Under the pieces are notes generated by a model. The model saw only the letters and a program-made list of their open reading frames with translations. It made no database searches and was not told the DNA's origin. 64,000 bases of DNA from Loxodes magnus (Eukaryota > Ciliophora > Karyorelictea > Loxodida > Loxodidae): positions 1 through 64,000 of the forward strand of contig CAMPDV010001709.1 in NCBI GenBank assembly GCA_946699065.1. The letters run 5' to 3'. How positions within the stretch are numbered: position 1 is the first letter of the stretch; the number at the start of each line of letters is the position of its first letter. Shown piece after piece: positions 37,801-48,960 of the stretch. Both the position numbers and the translations under genes were made by a program.

Positions 37801-40330
37801 GGAAGTCTAACAGATATGTGGAAGAAACTAAAAAGCTTACTTAATAGAAAAAATAATTAATGAGTACCCTTATTAAAAGAAGATGTTAATACTTTCAGGG
37901 ATGAATGGTAGAAACTGTATGAAGATGGCGATAATACGCTACCAACTAAATTCTTAAACAAGAGATAAATAGTGGTAAACGAATATGAAATTTGAGAAAT
38001 CATCAACTAATTGGCGAAATGAAAAGCAGCAGGACCTGATGAAATACAAGTAGGCACAATATTAGCAGGTGGGAAAAAACTAACAGAAGTAACATGTAAA
38101 ATGATAGTTAAGATGATTTAAGAGGGAGTAATACCTTAAGAGATGAAATAATAATACATAATATTAATATGCAAAAAAGGAGGACAGATGAACCCGATGA
38201 ATTATAGACCAATCTCTTTACTGAATCATGCTTTAAAAATAGTAGATGCATGAATTTTCTAGCAACTATAAGGATATCTGCATAATGATGAAAGCGAATA
38301 TTAATATGACTTTAAAAAAGGAAAATCATGCTCACTATAAATTTTCAACCTAAGAACAGTATAGGAATGATCAATACGGAACAAAAAAGATGTTTTCGTA
38401 ATATTTGTTGATATTAAGAAAGCGTACGACTCGGTGCAAAGAAAAGATATATGATAAATCCTAAACGATCTAAAAGTACCGGAATAGATAATTAAACTCC
38501 TAGCAAACTTCTAATGTGAATAAGAAATTAAACTTAAAATCAATGAATAAATAGCAAAATCATTCGCGACAAATAAAGGACTAAAACAGGGAAGCATAAC
38601 GTCGCCAAGACTATTTAACTTAATAATAGCAAGACTTCTCCATAGCTTGGAAGATTAAAAGCTAGGAATTACGATAGACTTTAAAAACTAAGAGGGATGA
38701 ACACAAGAAATATATGCAGGATGTTTTGCATATGCAGATGACCTAGCCTTAATAAGTGAATGAGAATAATTAGAGGAAGTAATCAAAAATTTAACCTCAT
38801 GGGCAGAAAAATACAAACTGGAAATTGTTGATAAAACAAAATGAATGATATGAAAAGCAGCAGAAAATAGAAACTGAGAAAATATAGGCAATACTATTGA
38901 GGTGGGAAACTTAAGAATCGAAAGAGTAACGTCCTTTTAGTACTTAGGGCATATAATAGAAGAAACCATCAGCTTTGAAAAACACATGGAGAACAGACTA
39001 GAAGCAGCTTAAAAGATGTAAACATGAATACTGGGTAAAATAACAATGAATAAGGGATTAACACCATATAACGCAGGTATAATGATAAAAACGTTCGTAA
39101 GCTCAGTATTCAGCTATGGGACAGAAGTTATCCCATATTGTGAATAATTTGTAGGAAAATAAGTGATGGAACAATTAGAAATAATATAGAGAAGATCTTT
39201 ACGAGCAATCATAGATGCCCCTTTCTAAGTGTAAAATGAGATGCTAGAATACGAGTTACAGTTTATGAAATTTAAGCATTACCTATGGCAGAAAACGCTG
39301 AGATTAAGAGGCAGACTAATAGGTAACTAAGGAAAAACAGTAGATGGATTAATGTTCGACCTAAGTAAAGAAGAGAACTTTATTTTTGGACAATACTGCA
39401 CGACAATAAAATTAGAATTAAAAATTGAAGATAAAAATATATTTATAGATGATGGTAATAATAATCAAAAAGGGAAGAAAAACATTAATCGTGCAATTTG
39501 AGAACATAGAGTATACATAGAAGATAGAGAAAGAATGGAGTAAATGATAACAACTCTACAGTATAGAAAAACATGATTTGATGAATATGTAGTAGGACCA
39601 CCCAACTACCTGAGATACAATAAAAATAGAAAAGAAGAAATATGCTACATATTTAGAATAAGAACGAGATGTAATGGGAGCCAGGATTGTTTAAAAGAAA
39701 GACACCTAGTTGCGACAAGCAAATGCCCTTTCTGTAATGATGCAAGAGAAAACGAAAGGCATATCATAGAAAAATGCTCAGAATACAAAGAAAGTAGATA
39801 AATATGTATTAGAAAGTTAAGAACAATAGGAGTAGAAAGACAAGGAATGGAACTATTTGATATAATATGAGGTAGCAAAATTCGAAAAATTCATTAGAAC
39901 CTAAGAAGAGTAAAAAAGAGCTAAAACTGACTTGATAATAAAAGATTATATCAAAAACATATTAGAAAAAAGAAAAAAAGGATACTTAGAAAAGAAAATT
40001 GAATGGAAAAAAGAAATAGGAAAAGATTATAGAGCAGGAAAAGGATAGTTTTTATGAGTTTATAAAAGCTTGATTAAGAAGAAAAGAATTAGAAACGAAA
40101 ATTAGCAAAGTATGTAAAAAAAAATAATGGACGCTTGTAACAAAGAATCAATAAAACGTAGATAGATAGAAGACAGAAGAACAAGAGATATTGAAGAAGA
40201 AAATGATGAAGATATGGAACTAATAAGAGAAGAATTTTTATTACCTGAAGGCTTACTTGAAGAAATAGACATGTGTTGAAACATTTATTAAAGAGCTGCG
40301 CACCAACGAGGTGCTACGCGCTCTATAATC
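34833..40330 (+). mobile_element. Full-length LINE (non-LTR retrotransposon), right copy
   Basis: The 5' leader (from about 34840) contains CTCCT-CAGAGT-AGGAG and is homologous to the first codons of the zinc-knuckle gene at 42189. One ORF follows (34948-39870), then a second protein-like frame to TGA 40277-40279. A 3' hairpin (GAGC tgc GCACC aacga GGTGC tacgc GCTC) and TATAATC close the element. The tail has no poly(A), so the RT probably recognises the hairpin. It inserted between the coiled-coil gene at 40597 and the gene at 33649. Confidence 0.9.
34948..39870 (+). CDS. LINE polyprotein: CCHC + AP endonuclease + reverse transcriptase (1640 aa)
   Basis: A single frame carries everything that many LINEs split into two ORFs. 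Residues ~1-260 form an ORF1-like, nucleic-acid-binding part. A CCHC knuckle (CCLCKVKGHTDQQC) sits at ~269-282, followed by a long Lys/Glu/Gln linker. The endonuclease shows IGTANVRGV, AIQEIQ, IIGDWNAHI (~720) and IGDHRPGI. The RT shows NYRPISLLN, FVDIKKAYDSV, GLKQGSITSPRLFNL and FAYADDLALI (~1260). A C-terminal CPFC...ERHIIEKC zinc motif sits near 1593, as in CR1/jockey/L1-type elements. TGA encodes Trp in GDWN. The start at 34948 is the first ATG; an upstream extension aligns with the 42189 gene, but its start position reads ATA. Both arms share a one-base shift near 39870, after which a C-terminal frame continues to 40279. Confidence 0.9.
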
Positions 40331-40596
40331 AAATTTATTTATTTATGCAGAGTTTTATTAGTTTTTCAGTTTAAAATATTCTTCCTAATCTTGTTTAAAT
40401 TCTAAATTGTTTAATTCATAACACTAAATATATAATGATTAGATATGATCTTACTATATTAAGATTTTGTTAAAAGCTTCGTTAAGATCAATTTATTAAC
40501 TTATTTTTATGATCTTATCTTTTAGTAATTGATTTTAATTTTATAGTTGCTACACAGTAAAAGTAAGAGAATCTAGATGTTAAATAAAGTCTAGAA

Positions 40597-41358
40597 ATGA
40601 TTGTTTCTATTTTTTTATTTTCAGTCCTTGGGAGTATATTTCAATTAGAGAGTTTTATTAGTCAATATTCTGTTAGTTTTTATTCGATTATTTCTTAGGA
40701 GCAATTTTTTTATATAATAAAAGGATTGTGATAAATAGGTAAAACTCAAAAAGAAAGTTATGAACTGGAGTTGAAAATTAAAGATTCCATAGAATAATTA
40801 AATTTGTTGCTAGAGATAACTGAAGTTATTAAGAAAAGAAATTTAGATTTAGTAAATAAAACAGAAAACTCTAAAACAGAATCAAAATTGGAAAATTAAA
40901 TTAAAATATATATTAAAGAAATAGAAAAATAATATAATCTAAGAAGCTGTAAGATAAAAGATTAATGAGTTAATATAATTAAAATACTAAAATTTTCTTA
41001 TAAAAATACTATTCGATCCTAAACTAATTAAAAATTGTAAGATGCTTTGAAGTTTGAAGAAGATGATATATCAATAATTTTGAATAAATTTTATAAGATT
41101 ATATAGAATAATTAATTTCGGAATTTATTAAAATTGTACCATAATAAGCATTTATAATGGTTGGAAAACATTAAAAATTGACAATCTAAGAACAAGTTTA
41201 TTAAAAAACTGAAAGCTATAGAGATTTTTAACATTTTTAAATTTGTATTTAAATAAAAAAATCTATAAGAATAATTACTTTTATACAATATCTCTATATT
41301 TCAAAAAGCCAAACTATGTATATTTTATAACTTTTAATTATTTTTATATTTATTTTGA
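40597..41358 (+). CDS. Small secreted or membrane-anchored coiled-coil protein (253 aa), right copy
   Basis: This is the mirror of 542-1303 with the same length. It starts MIVSIFLFSVLGSIFQLESF and has Glu/Lys-rich heptads around KIKDSIEQLNLLLEITEVI and KLENQIKIYIKEIEKQY. A hydrophobic or basic C-terminus follows. In-frame TGA codons at about 40966 and 41179 could be earlier stops; the last one before the frame becomes low-complexity (41356-41358) was used. It is the outermost gene of the arm. Confidence 0.5.
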
Positions 41359-42188
41359 TCTATAATTTAGTTAATTTTTAAATTTAAATGACAATTTTTT
41401 TATTTTTCTTTGTACTTTTCTTATCATTCTTACTTTTTCAAAATTCCTAACTTTGATTAATCAAAGCATTTTTTTCTTTTTTTTTAGAAAAGTTTTCTTA
41501 ACTAATTTAATATAAACTGATAATGTCAATTAAAAATAAAAAAATCTAGAAGTTATTTTTATAAAAAGATACAAATTTTTAAGTTTTCTATTTATTTTTT
41601 TAATTAACAACTATTTAATTATTTCTATATTTTAAAACTTAATCCTGATTACATAAGTTTTATGCTTTTTCTTAGGTTTTAGTTAAAAAATGTTAAGAAT
41701 TTATTTTAAATATCTTGTAAATTAATATTTTTAACTTATTCTAATTATATTTTATTTTTAGCATTTACTTTTGTTTCACATAAAACAATAAGACATTTTC
41801 GATATAATACATTATTTTTAACTTTCATTCAAAAAATTAGATTCTAATATTTAAAATTTTAATTTAAGCTATTTTAGTTTCTTAATTAGATATACAAGCA
41901 ACTGTTGTATTAAATATTTGCAAGATCTGATATTTTTAAATGTAGTTTTTTGTGTTTCTTATTATTTAATTAGTAATGATGCTTTTTGTTTTTGACAAAT
42001 TAAGTTATCTAAATCTCTGCTCTTGTTTAAATTTTTGGAGGATGATTTGATTGATTATATGCTAAAAGTTTAAATTTCTGAGAAGCTTATAATTTCTAAT
42101 ATTTTTGATAGAGGCATAAAATTATCTGAATGTATATAAAAGAATTTTAATTTTTTAAAAGTTTAAATCTTATTATATATAGTCAAAA

Positions 42189-43060
42189 ATGGCTGGCTTC
42201 AAGAAAGGTTTTTTTACCACCTCCTCAGAGTAGGAGAGAAAACCTGAAGCATCATCTCTAACCACGTCTTAGCTTTAACTAACCCACTCTTCTTCCTAAG
42301 ATTTATTAGATACTCAGAAAATAATTTTTGAAAACCTCTAAAAAATGCAAAATGATAATAACGAACTTTCCATACAACTTAATTCACTGAAAGAATAAAT
42401 CTAATGCCTGATCAATAACGTGAACACGCTAAGATAAGAAAATAGTAACTACAAGACTGAACTCAGCAATCATCCTTAGGTATTAGAATTTAACTAGAGA
42501 ATCAAGCAGACAGAAGAAAAATTAAACTAATTCGCTGAGATTACTGAGAGTCTGTTTTTAAAAAATCTCTCTCTCAACGATCCTATGGATATAGAGCCAG
42601 CAATTCAACCAGCAAAAAGAAATAGAATGAAGGAAAAACCTAAATGCTGGTTCTGCAGAAAACCTGGTCATTTTGTAAGACAATGCTGGAAATATTAAAA
42701 TAAACAAAATGAAGAGAATAAAAGAATTTAAAAAACATTGAATAAATTAAGCAGATTGTATGTTACTCAAGAGGGTAAAATTTATAGACTTAAGATAACA
42801 AACGTAAAAAATTAGTAAATCGGACCTGAAGATAATATATGATTTAGATCCTAGTAAATAATTGGAAAAGAACTAGATTTTAACCAAATCCCTATAATAA
42901 AACCTGGAGAAAAAGTAATAGTCGATATGTAATAATGTAGCATAAGACAGAAGAAGACTATGAAGAATATATCCAGAATACTTTTTTTTAACATTTATAA
43001 ACATTATATCAGTGATGATCCTAATGAAAGGTGGTATCACTTTAATTAATTATTATTATT
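42189..43060 (+). CDS. Gag-like coiled-coil CCHC protein sharing its N-terminus with the LINE
   Basis: The frame from ATG 42189 reads MAGFKKGFFTTSSEQERKPE, a coiled coil (NELSIQLNSLKEQIQ, later VLEFNQRIKQTEEKLNQF), the motif NDPMDIEPA, a canonical CX2CX4HX4C knuckle (CWFCRKPGHFVRQC), then TQEGKIYRLKITNV. The first ~25 residues and the DNA upstream match the 5' end of the LINE at 34833 (IVSFKKGFYTTSSEQERK), but the rest does not. A hairpin (AGTGAT...ATCACT) lies near 43020. The proposed role is nucleic-acid binding or RNA packaging, as in Gag or LINE ORF1. The element looks whole as a single-gene unit. The exact stop is unclear, so the end is approximate. Confidence 0.65.
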
Positions 43061-43558
43061 ATATATCCTTTTTACAAAATTAGTAAGTACACTTTTAAGA
43101 TTAATTTTAATTTATTCCTTATTTAAGCTACTATCAATAATTTGTGACCTTAAAAGAAATAATATTTTTATTTATTTTTAAGGCGTATAATATTGAAAAA
43201 ATAGCTCCAAAAAAACTAAAGTTTTAAATTTTCTTGTGGAACTATGTTAAAAATCTGATCGATATATTTATCTTAAATAATTATGATCTTAATTTCTCTT
43301 AATTTGCTTACAAATTTTATTTACTTAAGTCTCCCTATAACTTCATAAGACACTATCCAAATAATTTAATTAACAATCTTATAAAAGCTTATTAAATTTA
43401 CTTTATCTAAGCTAGTAAAAATATTTAAACTTTTATTATCTATATATTTTAATTAATGATAGTCTATGTTAATATTTAATAAAAATCTAAGCTGATTTAT
43501 TTGGTTAATCTGGTAATGTCTATAAGATCTTAGTAAAGTATGTATTTAAATATAATTA

Positions 43559-43562
<4 letters not shown>

Positions 43563-43637
<75 letters not shown>
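43563..43637. repeat. (AT)n microsatellite, ~75 bp
   Basis: This is an uninterrupted run of AT dinucleotides. It ends three bases before the ATG of the next zinc-knuckle gene, so it forms that gene's 5' leader or promoter. Confidence 0.97.
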
Positions 43638-43639
<2 letters not shown>

Positions 43640-43642
<3 letters not shown>

Positions 43643-44510
43643 GCTTCTAAGAAATAACAGAACTTTGAACAAAACATTTAAGCAGGGAATCTCTCTAAAA
43701 AATAAAAAAGCGAAATAATTACAATGAGTGAAAGTGAGAAATACGATTGATATGACGAACATTAACCACTTGGAAATCCAGAATTAAAAAAACTTCCGAC
43801 ACAAACTCAAATAGAAATATTATCTAAGTCATTAAAAGAGTTTATGTTTAAAAATAGATACCTCACTGATAAAGTGGGAAAATTAGAAAAACTAATAACG
43901 TCGTTACTTGAGAAACAATTTTAATAATCATAAGAAATAGAAAACAAACTGGAACAAAGAATTCTTTAAATTTAATAATAAATTCAGGTAACGCCATTTT
44001 CGTTTTAACAGAATTAATCAGATCCTATGGAAATAGAAAATGAAGCCTCAAATTAAAATAAACAGTAAACGTTTATTTAAAATAAGTAGTAAATTTAAAT
44101 TAAATAAGTGTTACAGGAATAATAGTTTAAAAGAAGAATAAAATGCTACGTGTGCAATAAATAACACCAATGAAAATACTGCTACTAACTAAGCGAAATT
44201 TAAAGAAAGAATAAATAAGATATTTTTAGAAAACTATTTAGGATATACCCAACATAAAGCGGAAAAATTTATAGAAAAAAATTCTTTATTCAAATCTTAA
44301 TCCTTGGAGAAATAATTAGGAACGCTACATGCAAGACTAAAACTATTCAGAATATTAAAGGATGGTGCGCTAATGAAGTGCTACATCGCCTAACTAAGCC
44401 TAGTAGGAATTCAAGACAAACTAATAGAGACAAGCTGATAGAATAGGTCAGATGGCTGGCTACTAAGGCTTTAAAAAAGCTTTTTAACTTTTTAACTTTT
44501 TTTATTAGTT
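43640..44510 (+). CDS. Gag-like coiled-coil CCHC protein, second copy (diverged paralogue)
   Basis: The frame from ATG 43640 gives MASKKQQNFEQN, an acidic, helical coiled coil (YLTDKVGKLEKLITSLLEKQ, QEIENKLEQRILQIQQQ), the motif SDPMEIENEA, a Gln-rich basic stretch, a knuckle (CYVCNKQHQWKYC, one residue shorter than canonical), then PTQSGKIYRKKF and a Lys-rich tail. Order and landmarks match the 42189 gene (DPMxIE, knuckle, xGKIYR), so the two are tandem paralogues. It is related to the two units in the spacer. No pol genes are near. The end is approximate because no clear TGA follows. Confidence 0.6.
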
Positions 44511-46080
44511 TATAAATTTTAAGATATTTTAGTTGGAATCAATAATTATAAACATTTAAATATTTAACAACATTATTTCAAATTACTATCTAATTTTACT
44601 AACTACAGATATCAAAACTATACAACATTTTAAATCACTAATTTCATTAACTATATTCAACAACTAATATACCAAAATATCAATCTTCAAATTACCTATT
44701 TATTCTTATACTTTAAATACTTCCCACATAAATATACTAAATATATGTGTGCACCAAAATACATACACACATTTTCAATCATCTCTACTTTTTATACATT
44801 TCCTATAATAATTTGTAAAGAATACAAATATAAGACACAATCTACTTAAACTAACCATTTATTTTTAATCAAATATCAGAAATATATTTTCAAATCAATT
44901 AAGATTTTACAAAGAAAAAGAAATTAAATATTTGAAAATATCTATTAAAATTAAATAGAATTAAAGGTATAATTAAAAGAAAATTTTATAAGCGATGATA
45001 AAAGACAAGAAGACTTAATAAACCACATTAGAATAGAAGTTTGACATTTTTAAACATAAACTTAAGCAAAATGATGTTTCTTAATTAAATCAGAAGCTTC
45101 ATTTATCAGCAATTTTATTGAAGTGAAATAATTATAAATTTTATAGTTTAAGGCTTATTAAAGTATTATTAAAGATTTATCTCTTAATTAATCTCATTCG
45201 AAACTATATTTACTATGAAATATAAACTTATTTTATTATTTCTTATGATTTAATTAAATATCTTGTATTTACTTTAAATAAATATAAAACATATTTATTC
45301 TTCTATATAGAATACTATTTTAAGATCTTTTATTTTATTCTTAAACTAATTTATTGCTAATTTCTTTAACTATTCGTTAAGCTAAAAAATTATTTTATTT
45401 TTATAGCTTCTAAAATTACTTAATGAATATCATAAAAAATTAAAAATTTTATTTTTCCGTTTAAAAAATAAAATTTCTAAGAATTAAGAATCAATAAAAT
45501 AGAAAAATTTGACATAGAATGTTAGACTAAGATTTATTTCTTTATTTTATTACCGAATTTTTATAATTTATGATATTATAATAAATTTATAGCTTTTTTA
45601 TATTAAATTTTATTAATTAATTAAAAATAGTTTTTTTATATTTGTTTTCTTATCATTATTTTTATTTATCTTTTTTAATTTTTTATTATATATAATTAAA
45701 GCTTTTATAAAGATGTTTTTATTTATAAATTGTTCATTTATTTCTCTTTTTATTATAATATTTTATTTTGATGCTTTTGTTTTACTTTAATATATTATGA
45801 GAGCCAATTCTTTAATTATTAAGCCTCCAATATTATTAATTATGTGTTTTAATCAGTTTAAGCAATATAATTTAATCTTTTTATTTTATTTATTTTGTTA
45901 TATTTAAAGCTACCTCATTCTGTAGTTTTACCTTAAATTTTCTTTTTTTGTTCTTATCTAGTATATTTATCTTATAAAATGACTTATTCATATGTGAAAT
46001 TAACATATATTATTGCTTTTTAAAGATTAATTTTAATAATTACATTAATTAATTTTATTTAATAAGAATAATTAATTTTA
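44511..46080. other. AT-rich intergenic DNA
   Basis: I recognise nothing here. It is very AT-rich and has no sustained protein-like frame. Confidence 0.4.
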
Positions 46081-46205
46081 TATCTACACTTGCAAATATA
46101 AATATTTCACAGGATTCTAAATTCAAAAATCTTTTAATTGTTGGAAACGGAGAAGGCTTAAAAGAATGAAGTAAAAGGTGAGAAGAAAATAAGATTTATT
46201 AGTAA

Positions 46206-46469
46206 ATGATGAGATTTAAGGCATAATAAAAAAATGAAGTAAGTAAAATTTTAAATTGTGATAATATCTCTAATCTTAGAGAGTTACCCGGTCTATTCCA
46301 AGATTTTGAAGAAAGTTTGTTTGAAAATTATCTGGCTTTATAAGGGTTAGAAGTTTATGATTTTCGAATTTATATTCATTACTCAATGTATTCTCTGTTT
46401 GCAGAAACTGATTAGCAGTATATCTGCTATAACTATTTAAAATTTCATTCAGAAAGAGAAACATGATGA
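46206..46469 (+). CDS. Hypothetical protein (C-terminal part, at least 86 aa) ending in tandem TGA TGA
   Basis: I do not recognise the family. The translation NISNLRELPGLFQDFEESLF, then LALQGLEVYDFRIYIHYSMY and YLKFHSERET, has normal amino-acid balance, unlike the AT-rich noise around it. It ends in two consecutive TGA codons (46464-46469). A double TGA is a plausible strong stop in a code where single TGA also means Trp. The frame is open and protein-like upstream (GNGEGLKEWSKRWEEN), so the ATG at 46206 is only one possible start, and an upstream exon or longer N-terminus is likely. Confidence 0.55.
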
Positions 46470-47599
46470 GAACTACTTTTCACAAGCATTAGAAGTTAAT
46501 ACTTCATTGATTAAAAAAATTCGCAAGCATCTTTTGGTAAATAAAGCATTTATAATAATTAAAATTTTCACACAATTTTTTAGTTAAAAAATTTAAATTT
46601 AAAATTATTAAGTAACTTTTATTATGCTATGAGATTAAATATACACAGAATTAGTTCAAACTTAAAAAATCAACGTTATTTCAAATTTTGTCTTATAGAT
46701 TGAAAAAAGTAACCTTTTTTAGTAAAATTATAGAATAATTATTTTAAAATTAACATTTAAAATTGTATTACTTAAAAATTATTCAGATTATCTTTGTCTT
46801 AATTATAAATTTAGAACTAGTATTATCGCGCACTAAGCATCAATTAAAATTATTTAAAATTAACGATCTAAATTTTTTAATAAGTACATATTAAATTATT
46901 ATATTAGGATTTGAATTAATGAATATCAAAATAAATAATTTTCATATCTTCAATAAAAAATTAAATTGTTTTCTCAAATTAAAAAAATTAAACCTTTTAA
47001 GCTTTATTAGTAGATCAACAAACATTCAAAAGATCTAACTTGAAAGATTTTAATTTTTTTACTATTTAATATATTATTTTCTCTCATCTCTTTTTTAATA
47101 ATTTATAATTAATTTATTTTATGAAGAAAAATAAATTTTTAATCATAATTTGCTATTTAGCAATTCTGAATTCATAAATATACATGAAAAAAATTAAATA
47201 TTTTCTAACTGTCTTTTTATTAAATTTATAATCCTTACCTATAATAAATATCAAAAATAGTTAAGTCAATAAATTCTTATATTAAAAAAGTAAAAATTGT
47301 ATAAAATAAATCTAGACTATAAATATTTTTATTTTAAATTTAGAGAGATGTAATTAAAAATTTATGTAGATAAAATTATTAACATTATTAAAATATATCT
47401 AAATATATTTATTCTTTTTAATATATATCTCCTTAAAAATTTTGTCCATCTTTAAAATTTCCTGAAGTGAAAAAAGCAAAAAAGAAATTTTAAAATATTT
47501 AAAATATTACTAATTTCTCTAATACTTTTTATCTAAAAATTTTTATACTTCTAACGACTTTATCTTTATAAAAAAATTGTAAGCCTTAGCATTAAAATT
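46470..47599. other. AT-rich intergenic DNA
   Basis: I see no gene here. It leads into the satellite block. Confidence 0.4.
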
Positions 47600-48960
47600 T
47601 TAAAAATCTTTATTCCGTCCGAAAAATCTCTTGTAGTGTAAAACGCTGAGCAAAAAAACAAAATAAAATTTTTTCCATTTTATTTCGATGTTATAGTTAA
47701 AAAATAACTGATAGAGATTATTAAATAACTTTATTAGACATTTTATATTCAAATTGTCAAAATTTTTTCCAAAATTAAAAAAAATTATATTCAATGCTTA
47801 ATTACATTATGGCTCCCCAAATTTTTTAACCCATAACCTTCAAAAATATTCATTTTATACATATTCGATTATTTAAATTAAAAAATATCCGATCTCTTTA
47901 AATCAAAAATTTTTTCTTATTCCGTCCGAAAAAACTCTTGTAGTATAAAACGCTGAGCAAAAAAACAAAAATAAATTTTCACGCTTTTTAGCCTTAAAAA
48001 CATTTTTTACTTTTTAAATATTTATTTTCAAAATTAATCTTAAAAAATTTTTAAATTCTTGAAACCAAAAAATACTTTGTTCTTAAAAAAAAAATTAACT
48101 CCAAACTAAAACGAAAAAAAATATTTCGAATTTTTTTTGAAATTAAAAAATTTTAAAATTTTTTTGTCTTATTACAGTTCTAAAAATAAAAAATTAAACA
48201 AACTTTTTATTCCCAATATTAATATAAACTTTTCACTAATTCCGTTTCTCCTTTCAAAATTAATCCATTCTCCTTCATATCCTTTAATTAAAAAACCTCA
48301 CTCTTTAATAATTTAATCACCACTCCCATCCCTTATCCCTTTTTACCCTTTTTTAGTTCCATTTCAAATATTTTTTGTCCTAACTTTCACACTTTTGTTC
48401 CGACGCCACTTTTCCCTATAGTGCAAAACGCTGAGCAAAAAAACAAATATTTTATTTTCATTATTTTTATACTATATAAACCCTTTTCTACTTTTTCAAT
48501 TACTATTTTAAGAATTGTCTTAAAAAAATTATATGTTCTTAAATTCAAATAATATTCTTAAATTTAAAAAAATTACACTACTTAATTAAAAAATTCTTTC
48601 TTTTCCTTTTTCAATTATCTAAAATTCAAACACTTTTTTTTATTTGCAACTCAAACTATTTTTTTCAAATAGAAATATTTTTACTCTACTCTCTTAAATT
48701 AAACAAAAGTATAAACTCTCAACTAATTCCATTTCTCCCTTTTAACTAATCCATTCTTAATCTTATTAAAACTTAAACTTAAAAAACCTCACTCTTTAAT
48801 ATATTCATTAAACATTACCATCCCTTTTTACTCTTTATTAGTTTGTTTCAAATTATTTTTTGTCCAAACTTTCACACTTTTGTTCCAACAGAAACATTTT
48901 TTATTTAGTGCAAAACAATGAACAATCAAATATTCTATTTTCATTTTTTTTATTATTTTT
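47600..48960. repeat. Imperfect satellite, up to ~0.48-kb period, four landmark copies
   Basis: The landmark GTGTAAAACGCTGAGCAAAAAA recurs, with drift, near 47635, 47945, 48425 and 48905. It is usually preceded by TTCCGTCCG or TTCCGACGCC. The last two periods also share CTCACTCTTTAAT and CTTTCACACTTTTGTTCC and are ~484 bp apart; the first spacing is ~308 bp. The last copy is the most degraded (AACAATGAACAATCAAA). No gene was seen. Confidence 0.75.

Larger units (their letters stand above)
26177..41900. repeat. Right arm of a giant inverted repeat
   Basis: This arm is the reverse complement of 1-15714. The outer end is at or beyond 41900, where the match reaches base 1 of the window. The inner end is at about 26177, beside gag-like unit B and just upstream of the 503-aa gene. 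Gene content and order mirror the left arm exactly. Confidence 0.95.

Noticed and set aside
43556-43762. An open frame on the minus strand made largely of Ile-Tyr repeats
   Set aside because: It is the translation of the (AT)n microsatellite plus the antisense of the zinc-knuckle gene.
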